Under the pieces are notes generated by a model. That model saw only the letters and a program-made list of their open reading frames with translations. It did not search any database and was not told the DNA's origin. DNA of 64,000 nucleotides from Daucus carota subsp. sativus (Eukaryota > Streptophyta > Magnoliopsida > Apiales > Apiaceae): the NCBI RefSeq assembly GCF_001625215.2, contig NC_030381.2, positions 52,997,214-53,061,213 of the forward strand, in the 5' to 3' direction. A program made the translations under genes and the position numbers. Position 1 is the first letter of the stretch, and every line of letters starts with the position of its first letter. Below are positions 23,592 to 36,274 of this stretch, piece by piece.

Positions 23592-24880
23592 GGCACTTCT
23601 GCAAGTCGTGTAAACATGACCACTGGTTACTATCCACATAGCCGTCAAGGTATATTATTTTTTCGCCATTCACTCTTTTTTATCAGTGTATATAAATGGC
23701 TTTGTATTTTACAGATATAAATCATGTTGTCTATGTTATATGTCATGTTTCCAGGTCTTGCAGACACCAATTCTAGCATGTTTGTGTCTAATATAACTAA
23801 TGCTGGATCATCTTCAAGAAGTCATAAGTATATAGCTAAGAGGAAATCTAGATTATGTGGAACTGAAACAACCAAGAACTTATTTGAAGAGGACTTCACA
23901 GTCACACAAGAAAACAGCCCCAACACACGAGGTTAGACAACCTTTTCTCCAATTACCATATTATGATTGGAACTTTATTCATATATTGCAAAGGACCAAC
24001 AGAAGTCTGATGTTTTATGTAGAGAATTCAGCTTCACCTGATGATATGTTCACGTATGAAGATGATTTCTCGGACGACTCAGATTGTATGTTATGAACCT
24101 ATGCTTCCACATTGATGTTATATACATAGATTATTTGTTGATTTTATTAACATCTGCATTCAAAACAGATAACTCCAGTGAAGAATTTATACAGGAGATA
24201 TAGAAATTGTTCTCGGTGATCGGCAGATTCGTACTATAATTGGAAAAAGAGCATATAATGAATAATTTCTTTTTCAATATTAGGATGGTAATGAAGAAGC
24301 TTTCCCACAAGAGCTGAGAACTATAATCAATCAAGACTATAGTGTGATTCTAAGGATTACTGAAATTAACACTGCAAATAAAATCAACATCTACTCAGCA
24401 ACTAACATATGCAAAGGCTTCCAAAAACCTGAAACAGAAGTGTAGGAAATCATGGAAACCAGTGAACAAATTGAAACTGAGGTAAGAAGAAGATGTTTAC
24501 ACTTATTGTTCTGTTGCAAATGATAAATAATGATTTTTTTTTTCCCGTATTTCTTACAGGCAACAACTTCAACATACCACCTTGATGGAATGTCAACACA
24601 AACAGCAAGGACTTAAAGCTATGGTGGATCACACAGCAGTCATGATTTTTTATCATATGTCTTTAATCTGTCTTCAAAAAATATTTGTGCTCAAGAATGT
24701 AATATTGTAAACTTTGAACTTATCAAGATCACGGTCAAAATGGTTTTTTATTGTTGATATCAGCTCTTCTTAGTGCTTTTTATGTTATATATGTTTTCAC
24801 ATTTTGATTTAATATGTCATTAAAATATCAACGCAAGTATATATAATGTAAAGGCCCTGCACCGCGGGTACAAATACTAG
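23592..24880 (+). mobile_element. Helitron carrying RPA-like gene fragment
   Basis: The right end is CCCTGCACCGCGGGTACAAATACTAG followed by T at 24881, a Helitron 3' terminus, though the hairpin is imperfect. The left limit is set by where the F-box flank block stops (about 23590); a clear TC start was not seen. The insertion is followed at once by a fresh copy of the flank block. The interior contains broken coding sequence, described separately. Confidence 0.65.
23724..24453 (+). pseudogene. RPA-like / Helitron protein fragment
   Basis: Two open stretches (23724-23936 and 23857-24096) overlap in different frames. Between 24285 and 24443 another frame reads FPQELRTIINQDYSVILRIT, then INIYSATNICKGF and a stop. 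That pattern resembles the C-terminal DNA-binding domain of the replication protein A-like proteins carried by plant Helitrons. A basic patch (KYIAKRKSRLCG) lies upstream. The frames cannot be joined by obvious introns with confidence, so I call it a decayed or captured fragment. The family call is inference. Confidence 0.45.
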
Positions 24881-26483
24881 TTATACTATTATAACCAGAA
24901 TTACACATCTGTGGGCAGTGGGCAGATTTTGTATTTTGCTTTTAAGGAAGAAGGAAAACCGAAAACCTAATATCTTTCTTTATATCTGATGAAAACTAAA
25001 GTTGGGTCCTTTCAACTTTCTGAACATGTTAAACCGGTCTCTTAAATTTTCAAAAACATAAACACCACCTGAAGTTTCCATAAATTCCGAACTAGTCTAT
25101 GTACTTGCAGAAAACTAGTCCCTCGCAGTTCCAGAAAATTACTGGCCCATCCAATACTTCCAGTTCAGAATTTGACATTTTGATCCTTTTAGAAGAATAT
25201 AATTTAGAAGTTACACTGTTTTTTAAAGATTAAAATGTTCCTTTTAAGTTAATGAAAAATTCTTGGTAAATACATGAACTTCAGTTTAAGTTATATACAC
25301 AATATTAAAATCAAAAATTACTTAAAGCAGATATGAAAAGTAAAAATATAACAACTAGGTTAGATTGTAAATATCAGTAGCATCAAGCAGAGTAATCTAA
25401 CTTACAAAGTTAACGAGAAAGAAACCCAAAAAGCATAACAATGCAAAATAATTACCCCCACCGGCAGACAAGTTCCTGGTAACACCATGTTTGCACAAAC
25501 GAGTCTGGCAAACCGTATAAAAGGGAAAGGACAGGGATTTCGCGGCCTGGTAAGAGCATGCATTGTCCGGACATAGTTTAAGGTTATCTCTAACTTTGAG
25601 GTCTAGAATTAAAGTTGTTAATTGCCAGAATTAAGGAAATGAGTTTTAAAACTAAGATTCGGAGATTGCAGCTTATCAATATTCTGCAGACCTCGGCTTA
25701 GCAAACAATAGTGTTTAGTGGACAAGGTAAAGAGGTTCGATGGTGGAAGAATGTAGATGTTAAAAGAAAAATATCGTACAATCATGGAAAGGCGCGATAA
25801 TGCAACAATTATACCCTACTGATCCACCAAAATATATGACAAGACAACAACCTGGTGGTATCTAACCATAATATAGTGAAAAATTAGGTAGTAGCATAAA
25901 CGGACTTCCTTCAAAAATAGATATTGATTCCCTACTTGTAAAAAAAAAAAAAAAGATACCGATTACTGAGGAAACCTAATACCAAGATAAATAAACACAA
26001 ACCTAAGAGAGGATGGACCAAAATTAACGATAGAATGAGTCATTAAGGTCAGCAAGTAAGACAAGCAATCCAGACACAACTTCATCTACTTATCACTCAT
26101 TTTCGCCCGTAACCTAGAAAAGATCGGTACTTAACTTGTGGCTCTATGAAGCACCTCTATGCAGCTAGGACAAGGTGTGACATTCCTTAGCATCTTAGCT
26201 ATCTTCCACTTTTTAGATATTGGAATTTATGTGTATTCATACTATTTAAACTTAAAAGCAGATTCCTTATCTAACAATAAAGCAAAAGAATTACACAACC
26301 AATAAACTATCATTCTTAAACAATGCATCTTGTTAATATTTCATGCCACAGTGAAACGCAAAAATAACAATGCTGGGGAAAAAAACATTGTAGCAAAAAC
26401 TAATAAAAACTAGAAGAAAAACAGAGCTTATTACAGAAAATGTACCTCATACATTTTGTGATTACAAATAGCATGTCTCATTT
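24881..26483. repeat. 3'-flank block of F-box unit 4
   Basis: This is collinear with 31385-32991 of unit 5. It includes an extra part (about 25470-26075) that units 1 and 2 lack. No conserved reading frame and no gene were found. Confidence 0.75.
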
Positions 26484-28015
26484 TCATCCTATAATATTAA
26501 GCTTGCAACTTGTTGATTCACTCTGTAAGTTTAACAGTTCGTGCCGGGCGTTTGCATCTTTTGACAAATTTGAAATTTCAACTGATACATTTCGCAAAGC
26601 ACTCCCATAAGCTAGCAGGCATTTAACAAATGCCAATACCTCATCTACTTCGCCGAATGTTCTAATATATACTGTTTTAAGATGTGTGGATAAGCATTCT
26701 GGAACACGTGCTTGTGACCAGGCCCATGAGCCGCGAAAAGATTCATGAAGGGAACTACAACCAAGACCCTGCTAACAAGAGAGAGCAAAGTGTTAAATTC
26801 TAAGTTCAGTGTCCTTGACAAATACGTCAAATCTCAGTTTTTAACTCACCTGCGGAAATTGAAGACTTTCAAGGTTCGGTGAGCTTTGAAGGAAGTCATC
26901 CAGTAAAGTTTTGTGAAAAAAATCGTCAACATCAATTACCAACTCAGTCAAGTTATGAAATGGAGGAAACTCATAATGACCTGATCTTAACTCATTATCA
27001 TATGCCAGGCTGAGGATCTTCAAAATAAGAAGGCAAGCCGTGACAGTCACATAAATTTGCAGCAAAGATAAAAATTAGTTCATTTACATTAAGATTTAGG
27101 CATGACACTAACCTCCACAGTGTTATCTGACAAAGTCAAAAATTTGACATGATTAATCTTTTTAAGCACCCCTAACACGTAATAAACTCCTTGTGGCATC
27201 TCATCATCAAAGATGTCGATTACAGCTATCTTGAGGAATGGCAAGTTCTCCTTGAACAAAATATCATTATCACCGCCTGCGTAAGAACAAATTTGGAGAT
27301 TCTCTAATCTCGGTGTATCAATCATAGTCCGAATCACAAATTCTGCATCATCTGAACCAAGATAATATGACAACCTCTTCAATACAGATCCACAAATATT
27401 GAAAGAGTTGCCCGTAAGCCATTCACAGTGGACAATTTCCAAATCTTCAAGCACAGGACAGTTTAACAAAAGCTTCCCAACTGACTCACAGCTCGAAATC
27501 ATAACTCTGTCGAATCTAAGCAGCCGAAGCCTCGGAAGCGTAACATTCTCCGGAATCTCAACTGATATTTTCCCACTGAGTCGAACAACTTCAACACTAG
27601 CAGACATGTAAAAAAAATCTTGGACCAAATTATACAAGTCTCGAAACGAAAGACAAAGGTTTATCTCTTTCAAATCACGTCCAAGCGCATTTATAATCCA
27701 CTCATTAACGCGGTCCCGGTAGTAGTCTCCACGATAACAATTTAACCGGAATTTAGCGATTTTCAAGTTATTCGGCCTACGCATCAAAAACCTATCAACA
27801 AAGTTGGTGAAATTTATGCCTGAATTGCTAACATCAACAAAATCAAGATTCGGGAGTGACTCGCAGAGAGGCCTCCATTTTTTCGACAAGATACAAGTGC
27901 GTACAGCAGGTTTAATTGGAAGCAATGCAAGTATAGCGATGAGGAGTGAGTCAGGTAAATCACTGATTCTATCTACCGCACAAATATTCGCTAATTTTTT
28001 TGAAGTCGAATCCAT
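26484..28015 (-). CDS. F-box/LRR/FBD protein, array copy 4
   Basis: Three exons on the minus strand (28015-27113, 27017-26850, 26768-26484) give 451 aa. I chose the start at the conserved MDSTSKKLANIC; an in-frame ATG 36 bases upstream (28051) would add 12 residues that no paralogue has. The F-box lies at about residues 14-57 (ILSKKWRPL, with Arg to Lys). The LRR-like centre includes VLEDLEIVHCEWLTGNSFN. The FBD reads VPECLSTHLKTVYIRTFGE. An extra G near the end (ATAGGATGA instead of ATAGATGAA) puts TGA at 26484, trimming about seven residues. Probable SCF receptor; substrate unknown. Confidence 0.88.
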
Positions 28016-29282
28016 AAAATTTACCAATGAATTACATAAAAACTTGATCAAAAGCTGGATGAGGATGGGAAGGAAGAGCGATTGATTACCAAATACGATG
28101 CACGAAAGACGTTTCAGCTTACTCCAGTGAGGCAGTGACCGGGGTTTTTAGGTTTGCTGGAGATTTTGACCCGGTAATATAGATTCATAGGATCCGAACT
28201 CGATCCATTAATATGCTTGTTTACTCGTGTCTGTTATGAGTTTAGAAGTTTATTTAGAGAATTATTGGGATTCCCTCTAAATAATTATATTTTGTTTTGA
28301 ATTTATTGAAAATGATATTATTGAATCGAAGTAGGATGTGTGAGGCAGATTTTTTAAGATTGATGTTAAAATAGTTACTATCCTTAATATAAGTTCAGTC
28401 ATTTAAAAGGGTCCAATGCTAGCACAAATTTAAAATATATTGATATTGATAACATCAATTATAACCATAGAACATGAGAATGAAATAATATAAAAAAATG
28501 TTATAACTAAAAATTGTTAACTTTCATTCTATAAAATCAATTATAAATGTAATTATGATTGTGACATGGGTATTTAAGTTGAAAGGTAGAGAGGTGGAAA
28601 ATGGTAGTGATTTGAAAAAAAATATAAATTTTTTCCCTAATCTAGTTGGCGAGGTATTATTAGTTGGAAAATGTTAGTATTCAGAAAGTATTCTCAAATT
28701 TTTTTCCAAATTCAAACAACACTCTATGATTGGTTCAAATTACACTAATAATAATAGGATCATTTATGCACATCAACTGCCCAATTAAAATTAGTCATAT
28801 GTCTATCACGTCAAAGTAGAATTTAGCATTACCCTTATTAGTTTCACACATATTAATAATAATGCCTTTGAATACACAAATCACCCAATTAAAATTAATC
28901 ATCTATTTGCCACCTCATTTGAAAGAAGAATTGAAACAGAATTTGAGATATATAACACTACTCTAAAAGAGAAATGAATATGAAAATTAATCTGGTTTAA
29001 GTTTTTGTAGTTAGGTTGATATCAATTATAAACTTAATTGGTTTTGCTTTGTTTGATTCCATTTAAAATTTAACTATAAAATTTGTTGTAATAATAAAAT
29101 GTATTTTTTAATTTTATACTAATAACAATAACTAGTTCTGAGACTTGTTTAGCTTAATTTAAAAAAAGTAACTCATCGCATAACAGGAAAAAATAAATTA
29201 TAAATAATATAATTTTAAACATATAAATTACCCAAGTGTTTGTACAATTGTGTGATAAAAAGTTGCGGAAAATAGATGTTAA
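28016..29282. other. 5' region of F-box copy 4, AT-rich
   Basis: About 120 bp next to the gene match copies 1 and 3. The rest is AT-rich with no supported gene. From about 29140 it shows a decayed copy of the Tourist-like element seen at 19852 (TTGTTTAGCTTAATTTAAAA), itself split by the MITE at 29283. Confidence 0.45.
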
Positions 29283-29664
29283 GAGCATCTCCAACGGCGT
29301 TGGCTATAATCGTTGGCTAAATTGGACCTGTAAGGCTTTATGTAAAATTTGCTGAACCTGTAACACATTTTGCTTCAATGGTATTGGCTATAATTTAAAA
29401 ATAGTATGTTATTAATATTTTAAATTGTTAAAATAGAATATATCAGTTCAATATGGTAATAAATGATGTGCAATCTTCCTACAGATTTTCTTACAGACCT
29501 GTAGAGGTTCGACAAATTTAGCCATCCATAGGAGGTTGGCTAAAATTATAGACAACAGGTGGGCGTGGTTGGAGTGTACTTTTTTGACGATGTTGACTAT
29601 AATTTTTAATTATGGTATGCCAACTCACATTTTAGCTAAGAGTACTTTATGGTTGGAGATGCTC
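29283..29664. mobile_element. Tourist-like MITE with GAGCATCTCCAAC ends, TAA duplication
   Basis: The left end GAGCATCTCCAAC and the right end GTTGGAGATGCTC form a nearly perfect inverted repeat. Both sides carry the 3-bp target duplication TAA (29280-29282 and 29665-29667), as expected for PIF/Harbinger-type MITEs. It is 382 bp and has no ORF. It lies inside an older MITE relic. Confidence 0.87.
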
Positions 29665-31420
29665 TAAGTGATTGATTGGTTGGGCTACTAAGCCCAGCTT
29701 TTGGGCGTATAAACCTGATATAGTTTAGCCCAACTTTTCGATTTATAAATCCGATTAGTTTATTCAAATTGTTTGTTTAACAAACTTATAAATTGATTCC
29801 CGCTATATAAGTTGATTACGTCAGAATATAAAAAGTTGAGCATGCTAGTTTTTTAGTTTCTTATTATTATTTTTTTGAAACTTGATTTTACAAATATGCA
29901 GAGAATGACTTTAAAAGATAATCTATATAATTTATTATTATATTAAAAATTCTTATACTTTTTGAAAATTCTTATACTTAATAAATTGCAAGCACAAAAA
30001 AATTATTCAGAATAAAACTTATCTTTCATTTATAATTAACTTTCTCATTTATCATGACAAAAAAAAAATTTAACTTCTCATTTATAAATATTAAGCCCTT
30101 CTTTTATGTTCCGCTTAACGGATCCTACATTTGCAGTAGCTTTCAACTTCTGCTCTTAAAATTTAAAATAAGTACATGCCTGTTATTTTACCAAACAAAC
30201 CACAACAGCAAATATCATCTCAGGAAAAAAGCCAAAAAGCAGAGTCCGCCAAACACCCATCTAATCCAACAATAGCAATGGACTTGCAGGCTCATTAAAT
30301 TCCTACTATCTGGTGGGTGTATTAGGAAAAGTGCCACCAAATATTGCATTCATTATCTAACCATCAAACTCTGCTACATTCATGCATGATAGAGTCGAGA
30401 CAAACTCTCCAACGTTCAGACAAACTCTCCAACATTCTGAACCTCTGAAAATCAGATTCAGCCTCAAATTTTAGTAGGGAGAGCGAAATTCGAGTGCTTG
30501 AAGAATACATAGATGACACGAAAATTTTAAATTATCTAAGATACAGGTAGAAAAAATAGATATATTTCTAAGCTGAAATCAATAAGTGAATATTCCTGTT
30601 TCAAGATATGTAAAGATTAACTAAAGAGATAACTCAACATTTATCCCCTGTTTCTGTTTCATTGTACAACAGGAGGTTCCGACCAAAAATACAAGTTCTT
30701 TTTATCACTAATCACAGAATTATAGTGCAACTGAATTAAATAGCCATTCTTCACACTGTTTCTGGAAGCTCCATTTTACTTCAATTGAACTAGGACACCA
30801 TTCTGAAAGCATTAACTAATGCATCCAAGATCAAAATAATATTGAATAACATTTGATAATACACTAATACTCTAATATTTCTTGCTTGTTCCATCCCAAC
30901 TTTTCCAATGGAATAAATGTTGTCGCCAACATATAGTGCTTGATCAAACTCCATAGGGGAATCCAAGCTTTGATGTGCAAATCAAACTTGTTTATACAAG
31001 GTATGTATTAATAGGTCTTATGGTCCCTCTTACATGGTCGTGCCAAAGCCAATATACAGGATGAACTATAGCAAGGACTCCGTTTAACTTGAAAACTATG
31101 ATATCCCGAATCAGGCAGTTGATCGAACCAGCTGTATTCAGCTACAAATAAACCAGGCACAAAATTAATAATTTCTCTAATCATCCATTCTGTATAACCT
31201 TGGCGAAAAGTCTGATCTGAGTGTCTGACAAATTCGGGTTCATCACAAGTGTTTGAATTTACATACTAAACTGACAATCTACATTAGGGAAGTAGGCATG
31301 ATATCTAGCACCAGCCCACTTCCTTTGGCTCACGGAGATAAATAAACCAATTAAAATCATAACTAATCTATATATCCATTTATCTATATATTATACTATT
31401 ATAACCAGAATTACACATCT
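29665..31420. repeat. Distal 5'-flank block of unit 4
   Basis: From about 30220 this matches 4680-5775 and 18720-19790. The first ~550 bases are the rest of the decayed Tourist-like element (ending TTTTACCAAACAAACC near 30199). No gene. Confidence 0.7.
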
Positions 31421-32991
31421 GTGAAGAGGGAGGGCAGATTTTGTATTTTGCCTAAAGGAAGAAGGTAACACTAATATCTTTCTTTATATGTGATGGAAAC
31501 TTAAAGTTGGGTCCCTTCAACTTTCTCACTTTTTGAACATGTTAAACCAGTCTCTTATGTTTTCAAAAATCATAAAAAACCTCTGAAGTTTCCAGAAATT
31601 ACGAACTACTGTACTTGCAGAAAACTAGTCCCTCACAGTTTAGAAAATTACTGGCCAATCCTATGCTTCCAGTTCCAGAATCTGACATTTTGATCCTTTT
31701 AGTAAAATATAACTTAGAAGTTACTATTTTTTTTGAAAAATTAAAATGTTTCTTTCAAGTTGAATGAAAAGTTTTTTTGTAAAGACATGAACTTTAATTT
31801 AAGTTTATAAACACAAAATAAAAATTAAAAATTACTTAAAGCAGATATGAAAAGAAAAAATATAACAACTAAGTTGGATCGTAAATATCAGTAGCATCAA
31901 GCAGAGTAATCCAACTTACAAAAGTTAACGAGAAAGAAACCCAAAAAACATAAAAATGCAAAATAATTGCCCCCCACCAGTACACAAGTTCTTGGTAACA
32001 CCATGTTTGCACAAACGAGTCTGGCAAACCATCTAAAAGGGAAGGACAGGGCTTTCGCGGCCTAGCAAGAGCATGCACTGTCCTGACATAGTTTAAGGCT
32101 ATGTATAACTTTGAGGTCTAGAATTAAAGTTGCTAATTGCCAAAATTAAGGAAAATAAGTTATAAAACTAAGATTCTGAGATTGCAGCTTATCAAGATTC
32201 TGCAGACCTCTGCTTACCAAACAATAGTGTTTAGTGAACAAGGTAAAGAGGTTCGATGGTGGAAGAATGTAGATCTTAAAAGAACAGTCATGGAAAGGCA
32301 CGAGAATGCCACAATTATACCCTACTGATCCACCAAAATATATGAAAAGACAACAACCTGGTGGCATCTAACCATAATATAATGATAAATTAAAGAGTAG
32401 CATAAACAGATTTCCTTCACAAATAGATATTGATTACCTACTTTACAAAAAAAAAAAACAAGATATTTATAACTAGGAAACCAAATACCAAGACAAATAA
32501 ACACAAACCTAAGAGAGGATGGACCAAAATTAATGATAGAATGAGTCTTTAAGGTCAGCAAGTAAGACGAGCAATCCAGACACAACTTCATCTACTTATC
32601 ACTCATTTTCACCCGTAACCTATAAAAGATTGGATCTTAATCTGTGGCTCCACGAAGCACCTCTATGGTGCTAGGACAAGGTGTGACATTGCTGCGCATC
32701 TTAGCTATTTTCCACTTTCTAGATATTGGAATCCATGTAAATTCACACTATTTAAACTAAAAACAGGTTCCATATCTAACAAGAAAGCAAAAGAATTACA
32801 CAATCAACAAAATATCATTCTTAAACAATGCATCAAATATCATTCTTAAACAATGCATCTTGTTAATATTTCATGCCACAGTGAAAGGCTAAAATAACAA
32901 TGCTGGGAGAAAAACATTGTAGCAAAAACTAATAATAATATAAAAGAAAAACAGCGCTTATTACAGAAAATTTACCTCATACACTTTGTGA
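31421..32991. repeat. 3'-flank block of F-box unit 5
   Basis: This is collinear with 24900-26483, including the extra segment at about 31985-32575 shared only by units 4 and 5. A 32-bp stretch including AAATATCATTCTTAAACAAT is tandemly doubled at about 32808-32865. No conserved reading frame. Confidence 0.75.
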
Positions 32992-34548
32992 TTATAAGAA
33001 GCATTTCCCATTTTCATCTATAAGATTAAGCTTGCAAGTTGTTGATTCGGTCTGTAAGTTTAACAGTTCTTGCCAGGCCTCTGCATCTTTTGACAAATTT
33101 GAAATTTCAATTGATACACTCCGCAAAGCACTCCCATAAGCTAGCAGGTATTTAACAAATGCCAACTCCTCATTTATTCCATGGAATTTTCTAATATATA
33201 CTGTTTTAAGATGTGCGCATAAGCATTTTGGAACCCGTGATTGTGACCAGCCCCATGAGCGGCGAAAAGATTCATGAAGGGAAGTACAAACAAGACCCTG
33301 CCAACAAGAAAGAGCAAAGTGTTAAATTCTAAGTTCAGTGTCCTTCTTGACAAATACGTCAGATCTCAGTTTTTAAACTCACCTGCGGAAATTCAAGACT
33401 TTCAAGCTTCGCTGAGTTTTGAAGGAAGTCATCCAGTAAAGTTTCATGACAATAATCTTTAACATTAATTAACAACTTAGTCAAGTTATGAAACGGAGGA
33501 AACTCATAGTGACCTGTTCTTAACTCATTATCATATGCAAGGCTGACGATCTTCAAAATAAGAAGGAAAAGCGTGAGAGTCACATAAATTCACAGCAAAG
33601 ATAAAAATTAGTTCAAGTAAGTTAGGATTTAGGCATGACACTAACCTGCACAGTGTGATCTGACAAATTCAAAATTTTGACGTGATTAATCTTTTTAAGC
33701 AGCCCAAACACGCAATCAACTCCTCGTGGTATCTCATTATTATAGATGTCGATTACAGCTATCTTGAGGAATGGCAAGTTGCCCTTGAACAAAATATCAT
33801 TATCACCGCATGTGTAAGAACAAATTTTAAGACTCTCTAATCTCGGTGTATCAATCAAAGTCCGAAGCACAAATTCTTCATCATCTGAACTAAGACAATA
33901 TGACAACCGCTTCAATGCAGATCCACAAATACTGAAAGAGTTGCCCGTAAGCCATTTACAGTGGACAATATCCAAATCTTCAAGCACAGGACAGTTTAAC
34001 AAAAGCTTCCCAACTGACTCATAGCTCGAAATTCTAACGTTGTGGAAGCTAAGTACCCGAAGCCTCGAAAACTTAACATTCTCCGGAATCTCAAGTAATA
34101 TTTTCCCACGGAGTAGAAGAACTTCAACACCAGTACACATGTAAAAAAAGTCTTGAACCAATTCACACAAGTCTGGAAATGAAATAACAAGGACTATCGC
34201 TTTCAAATCACGCCCAACAGCATTCATAATCCACTCATCAACGCGGTCCCTGTAGTAATCTCCACCAGAACAAATTAACCGGAATTTTGTGATTTTCAAA
34301 TCATTCAGCCTACGCATCAAAAACTTATCAACAAAGTTGGTGAAATTTATGCCTGAATTCCTAACATCAACAAAATCAAGATTCGGGAGTGACTCGCAGA
34401 GAGGCCTCCATCTTTTCGACAAGATACAAGTGCGTACAGCAGGTTTAATTGGAAGCAATGCAAGTATAGCGATGAGTAGTGAGTCAGGTAAATCACTGAT
34501 TCTATCTACGTCACAGATATTCGTTAATTTTCTTGAAGTTGAATCCAT
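32992..34548 (-). CDS. F-box/LRR/FBD protein, array copy 5
   Basis: Three exons on the minus strand (34548-33646, 33550-33383, 33297-32992) give 458 aa. It starts MDSTSRKLTNIC. The F-box lies at about residues 14-57 (LPIKPAVRTCILSKRW). The LRR-like middle includes VLEDLDIVHCKWLTGNSFS. The FBD in exon 3 reads VPKCLCAHLKTVYIRKFHG. It ends with the standard TTATAA stop. The intron 1 donor follows GTGCAG where other copies have GTGGAG. This is the outermost copy and its far 5' flank does not continue the repeat, so the array appears to end here. Probable SCF substrate receptor; substrate unknown. Confidence 0.9.
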
Positions 34549-36274
34549 GGACCATGATAGGAGACGAATGAATTAGGCAAAAAGTGGATTACAGAACGAA
34601 ACGAAGAGAATTAATTACCAAAATCGATGCGCGAGAATTGAATGAATAGAATTAAAGATGATGCTTCAAGTTGTAAAGCTTTCTAATGGTACCGGAAGGG
34701 TGATGCTTCGACAAAGGGGTTTAAGATTGCCTCCCCCGTTTTCTTGTTTTTTTTGACAGCCCAGAAAGATTGTTGTCATGTATTTTTTTTCGACGGGGCC
34801 GTGAACTTGTCCAGCGCAACAAGCTAGGCTGGGCTCAGCTCTTTTTTATCCAGCTTCATCTGATTGTGTTTTCTGTGAGATGTTCGTAAACTTACACCCT
34901 CCGTCCTGAAAAATAGGTGAAGCAGTGGGACTCATTAATATTTAATATATAAAACAGAGATAGGGGAATGTTATTCATTAATTATTTTACGAAAATTTTG
35001 TAACGTAAAAAAAAGAGTGAGACAGCTGAAAAAAGGAACTATAAAGAATCTGGTGGGACGAACAGAGTCTAAGATAATGAAAATTGTGAGATGCACTATA
35101 TCGTATAAGATTAAAAAAAGTAGAAAAGTTTTATCAAAATAATTTATTTTCCAATCAAAAGATTATGTAAGATATCTATAAATTTGAATAATATAATTTA
35201 TATTCGAAAATGTCCGAATAACTGAAATCAAGAAAATAGAAAATATAAAAAATTCAAGCTTCTAGCTTAAAAAAATCGGAAATAAGAAATTTTGTTTTTT
35301 TTCCCGAATACTACGTACAAAGTAGAAGAATTTAGGTAACTTATTCGACTGGTAGATAACTGGGTCGCTGATTCTCCGATCACTATGTAATCAGGGTTCT
35401 TGAACATCGCTCTAACAATAACTTTTATGTGATTGTCGTTTTTTGGGATGTTGGTGCAGTTTGAATCGTTTGAAGTATCTTTGGTATTATTTTTAGCTTT
35501 AAAATTTTTAAAATTTTATGTGTTAAACGATCAGGAAATAAATTAACTAATTATTCTAAATATGTTATTTTTTTAAACCTGGATGTATCAGTCATTTAGG
35601 ATTTGTCCCGAATATATTTTATTATGATTAATGAAAGTGTTTTTCTTTTTTATTAAAAAAATAATACTTAATTTTTTAAAATCATAATTATATATAAATG
35701 TTAAGTAATTAGTTTGGTCCTTTTTACCTTGTCAACTCCGATTCAAAATTGAATATTTCACGGATACTCTCTCATCCTTGAATCTGAAAAAATCCAATCT
35801 TCAATTCAGTTGAGGCGAACTTGATCCATGAATTCGAAAAAAAACTCATTTTTCTCCTCCTGTCATGTACTTTGTCAGATTGACGATATTTGAATCGACT
35901 TGATATTGATTAATTAAAAATCGATTATTCGAAAAGGATCACGCCCATGAATTATTAAAAAGGACTTTTTAATATATTTTTTGTCACAAAAAGGTGATTA
36001 ATTGAGTTGAAATATCTAAAAATATAAATCAATATCTATTTCCCTAATATTTAATTTGGATTTTCATAACTAATTAAATGTCAATATAAATATAAATAAA
36101 ATCAAACCAATCAAATTATCATTTTAAGTTACCCAAATATCGATTTTTAGTTTTTTACTCGTAAATTATACAACGGATCGGAAAAGGGTTCGGATTAATT
36201 GAATTTTGATGTGGGCTAACGGGCGGACTATAAAACAAGCGCAGCCCCCATCTTTTACGATCCTTACCCACCCA
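34549..36274. other. AT-rich spacer between F-box array and KH gene
   Basis: The first ~80 bases resemble the 5' flank of copy 2. A degenerate Stowaway-like element lies at about 34895-35069 (left CACCCTCCGTCCTG, right complement of CTCTGTTCGTCCC). The rest is AT-rich with no supported gene. Confidence 0.5.

Noticed and set aside
31869-32078. 69-residue minus-strand open frame
   Set aside because: Partly conserved in unit 4 but not in the same frame throughout, with no known family. It is kept only as a finding about the shared segment.
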